A DNA stretch of 64,000 nt from JANNNF01 sp040385825 (GCA_040385825.1 JAZKGQ010000006.1:434001-498000); one strand, 5' to 3'. Positions 7,823-16,021 are shown, counted from the first letter of the stretch. Made by a program: numbers and translations. Notes: a model not told the origin generated them from the sequence alone.

Positions 7823-10120
7823 TCAGACGATTACGATATCGACGGCTTCATAGAGATAGTTGCCATCGCTGTAGTCGTTGATATCGCTCAACTCGTTGAA
7901 GGTGAACGGATGGTCGCCATGCACCCCAAGCAGGGTGATAGACGCGCCACCAACACTGATCGCCGTATCGGTCGTATTGTCGAAGACCGTAGTCGCCGCG
8001 TCCAGGGCCGCAAACAGCGCGGTCGGATTTGCCGAATTGGTCGTATCGTCGATCACGAACGTCAGCACATCTGCGCCATCGTTCATGTCGAAGTCGTAGA
8101 CGGTGTCGCTGCCATCGGTCGAGGTGAAGTTCGCACCATCCCAGGTCAGGTGCACCTCGAACACGTCCTTGCCGTCGCCGCCGGTCAGGTCGTCGTTGCC
8201 TTCGCCGCCCCACAGGAAGTCAGAGCCTTCGCCGCCATCAAGGTCGTCGTCGCCCTTTCCGCCATTCAGGTCGTCGTCGCCTTCGCCGCCCGACAGATCG
8301 TCGTTCCCGTCGTCGCCGTCGACCAGGTCATCACCTTCATCGCCCGACACCAGATCGTCGCCGAGGCCACCGCTGAGGTCATCGTCGCCGCCGTTGCCAT
8401 ACAGGGTGTCGTTGCCGGCATCGCCGTTGACAATGTCGTTGTCCGCGCCGCCCGACATCAGGTCGTTGCCGATGCCGCCACCCATGTAGTCGTTGCCAGC
8501 ATCGCCGCTCATCACGTCGTCACCAGCGCCGCCGTACATGCTGTCGCCGCCATTGCCACCATACATGGTGTCATTGCCAGCACCGCCAACGAGGGTGTCA
8601 GAGCCTTCGCCACCCGACAGGTAGTCGTTGCCGGCATCGCCTGCAACATAGTCGTTGCCATCACCGCCATACATGGCATCGTCGCCGTCGTTGCCGTTCA
8701 TGCGGTCGTTGCCGAGGTCGCCGTACATGGTGTCATTGCCGGCATCACCGCCCATGAGATCGTTGCCGGCATCGCCATGCATCAGATCATTCGCGTCACC
8801 GCCATACAGCTTGTCACTGCCGTTGCCGCCATAGATCTCGTCACAGCCGCCTTCACCATAGATCTGGTCGGCACCGTCGCCGCCCAGGATCAGGTCGTTG
8901 CCATCCGGGCCTTCGTCGAAATCGGGCTTGCCGTCGTCATCCAGGCAATCGTCGCCTGCAACCATAACGCTGGATCCGCCGTTGTCGCCATAGATCAGAT
9001 CGGCACCCGCGCCACCGCGGATCCAGTCATCCCCCGAGCCGCCACGGATGGTGTCGGCACCTTCGTCGCCCATCAGGGCGTCGTCATCCGACCCGCCTTC
9101 GATGTGGTCCGCAGCACGGCCCCCGAAGATACGGTCCTGACCGGCCTCGCCGAACAGCAGATCCTTGCCAGCCCCGCCATCAACCGTGTCGCTGCCATTG
9201 CCGGCAAAGATGGTGTCAGCCGACCCGTAGAAGTCCCACTGGTTGCCACCGGTCCAGGTGTCCGAGCCAACGTCCAGATCCGACAGATTGCCTTGACGGA
9301 TATCGCCAAAGATTTCGTCGTCGCCGTCGCCGCCCAGAATGTAGTCTGCGCCCAGACCACCCGAGATGCTGTCGTTTTCAGTGCCGCCGTCAATGCCGTC
9401 GTCACCCATGCCGCCATAGATGGCGTCTTCGCCCGACTCGCCATGCAGGCAGTCGTTGCCTGCTTCACCGGCGATGCAGTCGCTGCCCGACCCGCCATAG
9501 ATGGTGTCGCTGCCATCATCCAGAGAGTTCTCGTCAGCATCGTCGCCGATCAGCGTATCCATGCCCTGACCGCCATAGATCAGGTCATTGCCTTCGCCGC
9601 CCAGCACGCCGTCATTGAAAGTTGCCGCCGCAGGCGAGTTCGGATTGCCGTCACTCGTGCCGCCAATGTAGTCGCCGTAGATCACGTCATTTTCGGTGCC
9701 GCCGTCGATGATGTCATCGCCGCCTTCGCCAACCAGGGTGTCATTGCCCTCGTTGCCGTCGATGCAGTCATTGCCCTCGACGCCCGAGCCATGCCCGTCA
9801 TCGCCATAGATCAGGTCATCGCATTCGCCGCCGGACAGCTTGTCGTCACCGCTCATGCCATAGATGGTGTCTTCGCCGTCCTGGCCATTGATTTCGTTGT
9901 TGTCGCCATTGGCCACAACAAAATCACCGCCCGATCCGGCATCATAGTTGTCAGGCGAACCGGCAAGCCGCAGGTCCACCCAATCATCGCCGATCGTGCC
10001 CGTGCCCGTCACCTGATTGTTGCCGCTGGCCTTGGAAAGATCAACGTCACACTCAGGAACCACGCACTCTCCCCACGGTGCGACATCGCACTCGTCAGTG
10101 GGATCAACATATTCTTCCAT
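7823..10120 (-). CDS. Secreted RTX-repeat (hemolysin-type calcium-binding) protein without enzyme domain
   Basis: 765 residues, very acidic and Gly/Asp rich. Tandem nonapeptides of the GGxGxDxhx type (for example GGAGNDTMY, GGEGDDDLN) fill roughly residues 70-670; these fold into calcium-binding beta-rolls after export. The C-terminal 95 residues (from GKDVFEVHL) are non-repetitive and should hold the type I secretion signal. No protease, lipase or adhesin domain is visible. The ATG at 10120 is chosen because GGAGG lies 8 nt upstream; the longer in-frame start at 10207 has no such site. Nine cysteines occur, all in the N-terminal 60 percent, which is unusual for RTX proteins. Probably exported by the adjacent transporter; function unknown (surface layer, adhesin or matrix protein possible). 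Confidence 0.92.
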   Translation of the reverse strand: MEEYVDPTDECDVAPWGECVVPECDVDLSKASGNNQVTGTGTIGDDWVDLRLAGSPDNYDAGSGGDFVVANGDNNEINGQDGEDTIYGMSGDDKLSGGECDDLIYGDDGHGSGVEGNDCIDGNEGNDTLVGEGGDDIIDGGTENDVIYGDYIGGTSDGNPNSPAAATFNDGVLGGEGNDLIYGGQGMDTLIGDDADENSLDDGSDTIYGGSGSDCIAGEAGNDCLHGESGEDAIYGGMGDDGIDGGTENDSISGGLGADYILGGDGDDEIFGDIRQGNLSDLDVGSDTWTGGNQWDFYGSADTIFAGNGSDTVDGGAGKDLLFGEAGQDRIFGGRAADHIEGGSDDDALMGDEGADTIRGGSGDDWIRGGAGADLIYGDNGGSSVMVAGDDCLDDDGKPDFDEGPDGNDLILGGDGADQIYGEGGCDEIYGGNGSDKLYGGDANDLMHGDAGNDLMGGDAGNDTMYGDLGNDRMNGNDGDDAMYGGDGNDYVAGDAGNDYLSGGEGSDTLVGGAGNDTMYGGNGGDSMYGGAGDDVMSGDAGNDYMGGGIGNDLMSGGADNDIVNGDAGNDTLYGNGGDDDLSGGLGDDLVSGDEGDDLVDGDDGNDDLSGGEGDDDLNGGKGDDDLDGGEGSDFLWGGEGNDDLTGGDGKDVFEVHLTWDGANFTSTDGSDTVYDFDMNDGADVLTFVIDDTTNSANPTALFAALDAATTVFDNTTDTAISVGGASITLLGVHGDHPFTFNELSDINDYSDGNYLYEAVDIVIV

Positions 10121-10282
10121 AGTAATTTCCTCCCAATTTGTTAAAATCATTGACCCGCACAGCGCCACGAATACGACGTTAAATGCGAAGGCCAACCTAG
10201 CGACCAAAGGACAGAAATCAGCCCTTGGATAAACTCAGTTCAACAGATTCGACCCTCGCGTTCTGCCCCCATTAAGGGATGA

Positions 10283-10801
10283 TTAAGGAATAGTCCGGGT
10301 CAGGCCGGCAGGCAGAAACTGCGCCCCGGCCGACAGGATTTGTTCTTGAAAAACAACGCCAAGCCCAGTGCCTGCAAAAAACACCAGGCTGGCAAGAACG
10401 ACAGGAAACAACCGCCCCTGACGTTTTGCAGAGCTGGCGGAAACCGCATCTGATACAAGGCTGCGCAGCATCGGTTCCAATTCAATCCGCAGCGCGCCCT
10501 CCATGCTGTTGACGGCGCGTTCCATCCGGTCAAGACGCTGGTCAATCTGGGCACGATCCTCGGCCGCCTTTGTGGCTGTTGCCTCGCCCAGGCCCTGATT
10601 GATCGTCGTGACCATGGCGACAAGCCGCTTGTGCAATTCGCCCAGATCGCGGCGCTTGGCCAGGGCACCATCGCCACGGGTCAGCGTGGCATATATATTC
10701 TGAAGATCGTCGTCCTGCAGGGTCATGCGCGCTGCCTTAAAATCAACCATCGGGGTTGCAGGCGGTGAATTAAAATCGGCTCCAGATTGAATCTCAGTCA
10801 T
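10283..10801 (-). CDS. Tail-anchored coiled-coil membrane protein, function unknown
   Basis: 172 residues and not recognised as a named family. The soluble N-terminal part has helical heptad-like stretches (DRAQIDQRLDRMERAVNSME), followed by one C-terminal membrane helix near residues 133-155 (FPVVLASLVFFAGTGLGVVF) and a short tail. The ATG at 10801 overlaps the stop of the LuxR gene (ATGA, 10798-10801), so the two are translated together. It lies between that regulator and the RTX gene on the same strand. It may be a membrane partner of the regulator or of the secretion system; this is inference from position only. Confidence 0.72.
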   Translation of the reverse strand: MTEIQSGADFNSPPATPMVDFKAARMTLQDDDLQNIYATLTRGDGALAKRRDLGELHKRLVAMVTTINQGLGEATATKAAEDRAQIDQRLDRMERAVNSMEGALRIELEPMLRSLVSDAVSASSAKRQGRLFPVVLASLVFFAGTGLGVVFQEQILSAGAQFLPAGLTRTIP

Positions 10802-11847
10802 TTCAAATGTCCCCCGCCAGCTTGCCATGTCAACATCTGGGCCATTTCAGCCCGCGAGGTCACATGCAATTTGTTCAGCACGCGCTTTGCATAGGTTGAT
10901 ACCGATTGCTCTTTCAAACCCGCGACCCGTGCGGCGTCCTTGTTTGAAAGCCCCATTTGCAGAAGCGATGCCACACGGGCCTCGGCGGGCGTCAGTCCAT
11001 TGGCCCGCGCCAGCATTTCAACACGCCGGCTGTCGGGCGGGGTGGGCATCATCACGGCAACCAGATCGGTCGCGGTGCCTTCATACCAGAACCGCGACAT
11101 CGTGACCGGCACCCGCAACCCCGGTGTCGCCGAGTCAAGAAAGATCACCGTCTCTGGCCCGCAAGGATCGGAATTGGCCGATTGCGCCAGCGCCGCGCGA
11201 AACTGCCGCGTCTGGGCAGGGTTTACGCAATGAATGCCGTTCGGCGTGCGCCGCAGGATGTCTTCACGTTCCAGCAGATGCTTGGCAGCAGCATTGGCAC
11301 GCAGCATCACGCCGCGCGAATTCATCACCAGAATCGACACATCGATCTTGCTGGCAATCATCCACAGCATGGCCTTGTCGCAAACATCTGATTTTGCTTC
11401 ATAAAGATCACGCAGGCAATCTTCGCGTAGCACTGGCCAGATGGTGGACAGCACATCGACCGTCGCCTTTCTGTCTGCCTCTTGTGGCAAGATCAGCGCC
11501 AGCCGGTCCTCGGTGCCACAGTCAAACCGGCAGGAAAACATCCGCCAGACGCGCGAACACCCCTCTGGCAAAGCCCGTTGCGCCATGACGGCATCGGTCA
11601 GATGGGCAAGGTCGGCGTGACTGTATTGCATTTCGTGGCAGGACAGAAACCTGCCTGGCACCTGCATCAGATCATCAGGCGTGGGGCCCGTCTGAACAGC
11701 ATTATCACCACTGCACAGCAGCACGCTGCCGAGTGGCGCATTCAGATGGACAATGACCGTATCCGATATCGCTGAAAAATTCCGGCGCAATCTGAGACTA
11801 AAATTCGCTTGTCCTGCAATTTGGGCAGGCACCAAAACACTATTCAT
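10798..11847 (-). CDS. LuxR-family transcriptional regulator with N-terminal sensor region
   Basis: 349 residues. The C-terminal 65 residues form a LuxR-type helix-turn-helix (LTPAEARVASLLQMGLSNKD, then KRVLNKLHVTSRAEM). The N-terminal part includes a PAS-like stretch around residues 165-270 (SILVMNSRGVMLRANAAAKH), so it may sense a small ligand or redox state. ATG 11847 follows a G-rich ribosome binding site; a GTG at 11895 is an alternative. The upstream DNA has three copies of a GAyTAyGCC motif (11930-11974). Coupled to the coiled-coil gene downstream and likely to control the RTX/type I secretion genes. Confidence 0.85.
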   Translation of the reverse strand: MNSVLVPAQIAGQANFSLRLRRNFSAISDTVIVHLNAPLGSVLLCSGDNAVQTGPTPDDLMQVPGRFLSCHEMQYSHADLAHLTDAVMAQRALPEGCSRVWRMFSCRFDCGTEDRLALILPQEADRKATVDVLSTIWPVLREDCLRDLYEAKSDVCDKAMLWMIASKIDVSILVMNSRGVMLRANAAAKHLLEREDILRRTPNGIHCVNPAQTRQFRAALAQSANSDPCGPETVIFLDSATPGLRVPVTMSRFWYEGTATDLVAVMMPTPPDSRRVEMLARANGLTPAEARVASLLQMGLSNKDAARVAGLKEQSVSTYAKRVLNKLHVTSRAEMAQMLTWQAGGGHLK

Positions 11848-11929
11848 TAGCCAACCCCCCCCGAAGCGGCAACACGATTCTTTTACTTGTTTCACTGTAT
11901 CTTTTCGGCAAGGTTTGTCTTTTGGATAT

Positions 11930-11974
11930 ATGGCGTAATCTTTTGGGTGCGGACTACGCCATTCGGACTATGCC
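11930..11974. promoter_or_regulatory. Triple GAyTAyGCC motif upstream of LuxR gene
   Basis: CGGACTACGCC (11950-11960) and CGGACTATGCC (11964-11974) are direct repeats with a 14-bp period. An inverted copy (ATGGCGTAATC, 11930-11940) faces them, giving an 8-bp inverted repeat ATGGCGTA/TACGCCAT at 11930-11937 and 11955-11962. The site is about 85-125 bp upstream of the LuxR start and is a candidate operator for one of the two regulators. Confidence 0.45.
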
Positions 11975-12010
11975 CCAGGCAGGGTGCGTGCAGGCAAATG
12001 CACACGCCCC

Positions 12011-12044
12011 GCGATTGCGGGCGCAGGATGAAAGGCGCAATCGC
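12011..12044 (-). terminator. Inverted repeat after the pseudo-receiver LuxR gene
   Basis: GCGATTGCG (12011-12019) pairs exactly with CGCAATCGC (12036-12044). It begins 13 bp after the stop of the regulator gene on the minus strand. The loop is 16 nt and no T-run follows, so a terminator role is only possible. Confidence 0.4.
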
Positions 12045-12056
12045 GTCTTGATAGGG

Positions 12057-12716
12057 TCAGGGCTGCCCGGTCTGGATATGGCTTAAATTCTGCAAGGCCC
12101 ACATTGCAGCCTGGGTCCGGTTGCTGGCCCCGATGCGTCGAAAAGACGATCGCAAATGGGCTTTCACCGTCGCATCACAAATCCCCAATGACCGCGCAAT
12201 GACCTTGTTGGAATGTCCGGCGCATAAATGCGCAAGCACCGACAATTCCCTGTTGGAAAGTTGATGCTTGCCGGTTTCCGGCTCGTCAGCCTGTCTTACC
12301 GGATCGGGCAAAGCCATGGCCGCCGCCCTGACAGTGCCCGCAGGCTGACCGGGATTGCGCACGCTGTACCCCATGTCCGCCAGATACAGCGCGCTTAACA
12401 GCGCCTCTGATGGCACGGTATCGGGAATGCTGGCCGTTACCCTGTCGCCGAACTTACCGTCGAAATTGACATCCAGCGTTTCGGGCAACAGCGCCACGAT
12501 CTTTATTGCGGCAAACCTGTGCAGCAGACCGGACACCGTTTCAACCGGGTCGCAATCATGATCCAGGATATGCAGCAGCAACACCCGCCCCACCGTATCC
12601 GGGGTCAGTTTGCTGCAGGAATCCACGGAATCAGAAATCGCGATGCCACGGCCGGCACATAATTGTACAACGGCATTTCTGAAAATGATATTTCTAGAAA
12701 CGATGCTTATATTCAT
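12057..12716 (-). CDS. LuxR/NarL-type regulator with degenerate receiver domain
   Basis: 219 residues. The C-terminal helix-turn-helix is clear (LSNRELSVLAHLCAGHSNKV and LGICDATVKAHLRSSFRRIG). The N-terminal 120 residues resemble a response-regulator receiver, but the usual Asp pair after the first strand is replaced by Ser-Arg (ISIVSRNIIFRN) and no clear phospho-acceptor Asp follows strand 3 (VLLLHILDHD). It is therefore a pseudo-receiver, as in CsgD/VpsT-like proteins, and is probably not controlled by phosphorylation. ATG 12716 has GGAG 8 nt upstream. It is first in the minus-strand series leading to the RTX operon and may be the top regulator. Confidence 0.82.
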   Translation of the reverse strand: MNISIVSRNIIFRNAVVQLCAGRGIAISDSVDSCSKLTPDTVGRVLLLHILDHDCDPVETVSGLLHRFAAIKIVALLPETLDVNFDGKFGDRVTASIPDTVPSEALLSALYLADMGYSVRNPGQPAGTVRAAAMALPDPVRQADEPETGKHQLSNRELSVLAHLCAGHSNKVIARSLGICDATVKAHLRSSFRRIGASNRTQAAMWALQNLSHIQTGQP

Positions 12717-12786
12717 GATCTGTCTCCAATTCAACAGATATCCACTTGATTACCACTCGTCGTCCAAACCAGACAACTCACGACAT

Positions 12787-12803
12787 CCGGATCAAATATC
12801 CGG
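12787..12803. promoter_or_regulatory. Palindrome CCGGAT-N5-ATCCGG upstream of LuxR gene
   Basis: Exact 6-bp arms around CAAAT, 71-87 bp upstream of the start at 12716. Candidate regulator binding site in the promoter region; the binding protein is unknown. Confidence 0.4.
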
Positions 12804-12831
12804 TCAGTTTAAGCACAGAAAACAATCACAA

Positions 12832-12844
12832 CGTGTATTACACG
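12832..12844. promoter_or_regulatory. Palindrome CGTGTA-T-TACACG upstream of LuxR gene
   Basis: Exact 6-bp arms around one central T, 116-128 bp upstream of the start at 12716. Size and symmetry suit a dimeric LuxR- or MarR-type regulator; assignment is inference. Confidence 0.4.
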
Positions 12845-13192
12845 GCAGGCGCACTCTCAAATAAGCCTATATTTTAGCACAAGTGATTAGAAAATCAACG
12901 CTGTCGCATCTCCGAAAGAACAGGCGGCGGCCCGACGCGGCGGTTTCAGGATCGGCGGATTTTGGCCTATTGAATCAAACCATTGCGCGGGGCTGTCTTG
13001 CCCGGCACCGCAACCGCGTTGGCGGCTGACTAAGCCGCTTGCCCGTTTTCTGCGCGCCACAGGAACAGACTGCCCCGCCATATGGGCAAAAGCCTTGCAA
13101 TCCAAGCGTGTTTTCCTTCGGTCGCGGCGGGCAGATTCGCAAAGCCAGCCAAAGGGCCTGCGCCGAACGGATGATATGAGGCCAAAGAAAAC

Positions 13193-13268
13193 TGGTGCCG
13201 CACGAGGGACTCGAACCCCCGACCCCCGCATTACGAATGCGATGCTCTACCAACTGAGCTAGTGCGGC
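13193..13268 (-). tRNA. tRNA-Thr(CGU), CCA encoded
   Basis: The minus strand folds as a full cloverleaf. The acceptor stem is GCCGCAC/GTGCGGC, the D arm GCTC/GAGC, the anticodon stem TCGCA/TGCGG with loop TTCGTAA, and the T arm GGGGG-TTCGAGT-CCCTC. Anticodon CGT reads ACG (Thr). The discriminator A is at 13196 and CCA is genomically encoded at 13193-13195. The gene-poor region follows its 3' end, so it could serve as an integration site, but no duplicated 3' end was seen. Confidence 0.95.
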
Positions 13269-13348
13269 ACGGCGTGCAGGGCGGCAGCCAGGGGCGGCCA
13301 GCCTGCGGTCGGCTGGCTTTTAGCATCAACCCCTTGCCCTGTGTAGCC

Positions 13349-14812
13349 CTAATTTGCGCGCCGGCCGATGGCCTCAAGGTCTATCACCTCGTCCACCGGA
13401 TCGGGGTCGGGGTCATGGATGACAGTGGGCTTGGCGGGCTGCCCCACCAGCAGCGGCAGCAGTTCGGACCCGGTGGCAGATGGCCCCCCGGTGTCGGGCG
13501 GTTCGCGCCAGGAAAGGGTGTCAAAGCCGCCGCAGTTGTCGCAGATCGGGTGCCAGACGGCGTGGATCGCCTGACATTTGTCGCAGCACCATTGCGGACC
13601 GCGCGGGGCCGTCAGCGCGCGGGCCATCCAGCCCCGCACGACCTGATCATCCGCGCCCTCGCCGCGCTCGATGGCCGCCATGATGGCCAGCGCGCGCTGT
13701 GTGGGGTGACGGGTGGGAATATCGCCAAGCGCACGGCGGGCGGCAGGAAAGTCTTCTGCCGCGATGTGCAGTTCGGCCAGCAGCAGTTTTGTTTCGTCGT
13801 CATCGGGGTGTACGGCCGTCAGCAGCCTGAACCGCTTGACGCGGGCCGCCGGGGTTTCCTCGGGTTCGATCTCGGCAAAGACCGCCGCGATATCGGGGTG
13901 CGCCCGCACGCCCCAGGCCTTTTTCACCACGCGGGTTGCAGATTTCCGATCACCCTTGGCGATATAGCCGCGCACCGCCATCACCGCGGCCGGGATCAGG
14001 TCGGGCGACAGCTTGTTGGCCTCGATCGCGGCTTCGCGGGCCTCGACGCTGGCGTCTTCGTCCATCACGCCCTTGGCCTCTTGCAGCGCCAGAATGGCAT
14101 CACGGCGGCGATACACGTCCTTGGGCAGCGCCCCGGCCTTCAGCTTGGCGCCAAGGGTGGTGCGCGCGCCTTTCCAGTCTGACTGCTCGGATTGCAGGCG
14201 CAGCAAGATGTCCTGCGTCTCGGCATGTTTGGGTTTCAGGGCAAAGGCCTTTTCCGCCAGTTTCAGCGCCGTGGCCGTATCGCCTTCGGCCAGCTTTTGC
14301 TGCATCAGCCCCCGGATGCCGACAAAGCGGGATTTCGGGTTGCCAAGCAGGGTCTTGTACGCCGCCGTCGCGCGTCTTGTGTCACCCGCAGCTTCGGCCG
14401 TTTGCGCGACCAGCAGGGTCGTCAGTTCGGGCTGCGACAGGTATTTCTCGGCCCGCTGCGCGCGGGAATAGGCAAGACGCCCCTCGCCCGCCGCCAGCGC
14501 CATCACGCCTTCGGACAGCGCAAGATAGCCTTTGCGTTCGCGGTTGCGGTCGAAGTAGCGGGAAATCGCCGTTTCATCGCCGTTCAGAAAGCGCAGAATG
14601 GCGACCAGCAGCCCGACAATCTTCATCACCAGCCACAGGATCAGCACCATGGCCAGCACCACGATCACCGCCTGCAACGGGCCGAGCAGAAATTCATAGC
14701 CCGCCACCGCCACCCGGATGCCGCCCCCGGTATCCAGCAGAATGCCGGCCCCCAGGGTCAGCGCAGCAATCACCGCGACAAAGAGCAGAACCTTGATCAG
14801 CGACCAAATCAT
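13349..14812 (-). CDS. hemY: HemY-like membrane TPR protein with C-terminal zinc-ribbon tail
   Basis: 487 residues. Two N-terminal membrane helices (about residues 5-25 and 40-65) belong to the HemY_N domain, followed by TPR-type helices (RAEKYLSQPELTTLLVAQTA). A Cys-rich motif WCCDKCQAIHAVWHPICDNC at about 415-435 resembles the rubredoxin-like tail of LapB. HemY lies in haem gene clusters, but its biochemical role is not settled; it is not the protoporphyrinogen oxidase of Gram-positives. ATG 14812 is preferred over GTG 14818 because GGGGGTGGGA then acts as ribosome binding site. Last gene of the hemD-mic60-hemY operon. Confidence 0.88.
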   Translation of the reverse strand: MIWSLIKVLLFVAVIAALTLGAGILLDTGGGIRVAVAGYEFLLGPLQAVIVVLAMVLILWLVMKIVGLLVAILRFLNGDETAISRYFDRNRERKGYLALSEGVMALAAGEGRLAYSRAQRAEKYLSQPELTTLLVAQTAEAAGDTRRATAAYKTLLGNPKSRFVGIRGLMQQKLAEGDTATALKLAEKAFALKPKHAETQDILLRLQSEQSDWKGARTTLGAKLKAGALPKDVYRRRDAILALQEAKGVMDEDASVEAREAAIEANKLSPDLIPAAVMAVRGYIAKGDRKSATRVVKKAWGVRAHPDIAAVFAEIEPEETPAARVKRFRLLTAVHPDDDETKLLLAELHIAAEDFPAARRALGDIPTRHPTQRALAIMAAIERGEGADDQVVRGWMARALTAPRGPQWCCDKCQAIHAVWHPICDNCGGFDTLSWREPPDTGGPSATGSELLPLLVGQPAKPTVIHDPDPDPVDEVIDLEAIGRRAN

Positions 14813-14821
14813 TCCCACCCC

Positions 14822-16021
14822 CTATTGCCCAACCGTTGCAGCCAGCGTCGTCAATGCGGCCTGTGCCGCCAGATGCGCGTCGGCCAGCGCCAGCCAGTCG
14901 GCCATCGCGGTGCGGCCCACCTCTGGCAGGCCCTGAAGCTCGGTCAACGCGGTGGCAAGATCGCCCGCCACAAGGGCCGCTTCGGCGCGCGACAGCACGG
15001 CATCGGGATCGGTGCCTTCGCGCGGGGTCAGCGACCGCGCACCCGACTGGTTGCGCAGGAAGGTTGCCACCCGTTCAGACCAGCTTTCGCCCATGTTCGC
15101 CCGCAACGACGCATCCAGCGCGGCACGCGCGGCGGCAGGGAAGGCGTCCGCCAGACTGGCCAGGGTGGGCAGGCCCGTGGTCGCACTTTCCCGCAAGACC
15201 ATGGGAATATCGACCGGCCCCAGATCGACCAGCGCGGCCGCATAAGGCCCGCCGCTTTCCAGCGCGGCCTGCACCCGGCCAATCGCCGCCGCAGCGGTGG
15301 CCTTGCGCGCGATTTCCTGTGCTTCGGCCTTCATCGCGGCAGCCTGTTCTTCGGCCTCGGCCAGCCGCGCCTCGGCATCGGCGGCAAGTTTGCCGATGTC
15401 CTGCCCCAGGGCCGCCCCGCTGCCTTTCAGCGCGGCAACCTCGGCCTGCAAGGCCACCAGCGCCGCCGCAGAGGCCCCCGTGCCGTCAGACGGCATCGCC
15501 TCGATGGCTGCCAGACGGGCCTCCAGCGCGGAAAGGGCGGTCGCCAGCGCACCTGTATCGGCAGCGGCAACCGACTGTTCCAGCGCGGCCAACCTGTCGG
15601 CCAGGCCCGCATCAGGGGCAGGTTGCGCCGCCAAGGCGGCAAGTTCGGCCTTCAGCGCGGCGGTTTCCTGTGCCTGCCCCGCAAGGCTGGCCTCGATCGC
15701 CGAAGTATCCACCGGGGTCTGCAATTGCAGCAGGTCGTAATGCGAGGCCGCAAACCCGCCCGCCGCCGCCAGCAAGCCGCCAAACACCGCAGGGATGAAC
15801 CCGCCCGAACGGGCAGGCCGGGTCACAACAGGCGGCGCGGGCGTGATCGGCGGGGGCAAAGGCATATCCTGTGGCAGATCGGGGGGGCCGGGTTCATCCA
15901 GAACAACGGCGGGGGTGGCATCGGGTTCCGTCGCCGCGACGACATCCAGAAGGGCGGTATCCGTTTCAGGATCGGGGGGGCCGTCCGGGTTGGGCTTGTC
16001 GGCATCGGCCATGGCAGTCAT
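14822..16021 (-). CDS. Mic60/mitofilin-like inner-membrane protein
   Basis: 399 residues. A Pro/Asp-rich N-terminus is followed by one membrane helix near residues 74-95 (FIPAVFGGLLAAAGGFAASH), a long Ala/Glu coiled-coil to about 250, and a C-terminal mitofilin-type helical domain. Alphaproteobacterial Mic60 is encoded next to hemY in haem operons and shapes intracytoplasmic membranes; this gene has that position and layout. It ends 10 bp before the hemY start. A second in-frame ATG at 16012 has a G-rich stretch at better spacing and could be the true start. Assignment rests on architecture and synteny, since the sequence itself is low-complexity. Confidence 0.8.
   Translation of the reverse strand: MTAMADADKPNPDGPPDPETDTALLDVVAATEPDATPAVVLDEPGPPDLPQDMPLPPPITPAPPVVTRPARSGGFIPAVFGGLLAAAGGFAASHYDLLQLQTPVDTSAIEASLAGQAQETAALKAELAALAAQPAPDAGLADRLAALEQSVAAADTGALATALSALEARLAAIEAMPSDGTGASAAALVALQAEVAALKGSGAALGQDIGKLAADAEARLAEAEEQAAAMKAEAQEIARKATAAAAIGRVQAALESGGPYAAALVDLGPVDIPMVLRESATTGLPTLASLADAFPAAARAALDASLRANMGESWSERVATFLRNQSGARSLTPREGTDPDAVLSRAEAALVAGDLATALTELQGLPEVGRTAMADWLALADAHLAAQAALTTLAATVGQ

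Larger units (their letters stand above)
12717..13192. other. Gene-free region between LuxR gene and tRNA-Thr
   Basis: About 475 bp with no convincing gene. The 12720-12900 part is AT-richer than its surroundings and holds two perfect palindromes (12787-12803 and 12832-12844). Around 13022-13038 there is a small hairpin, GCGGCT-gacta-AGCCGC. Short reading frames across 12887-13253 simply read through the tRNA and have no coding support. Confidence 0.6.

Noticed and set aside
8200..9000. Tandem repeat DNA that might look like a CRISPR or satellite
   Set aside because: The repeats are 27-bp units in frame, encoding RTX nonapeptides; there are no conserved repeats with unique spacers.
7775..10144. 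789-codon plus-strand frame opposite the RTX gene
   Set aside because: Its Val/Ala/Ile periodicity is the mirror of the RTX repeats; the minus-strand protein has clear family motifs.
12887..13253. Two minus-strand open frames of 114 and 92 codons
   Set aside because: They read through tRNA-Thr; the peptide GVGGSSPS is a usual artefact of translating a tRNA.
13193..13268. tRNA-Thr as proven attachment site of an integrated element
   Set aside because: No integrase gene and no second copy of the tRNA 3' end were seen in the window.
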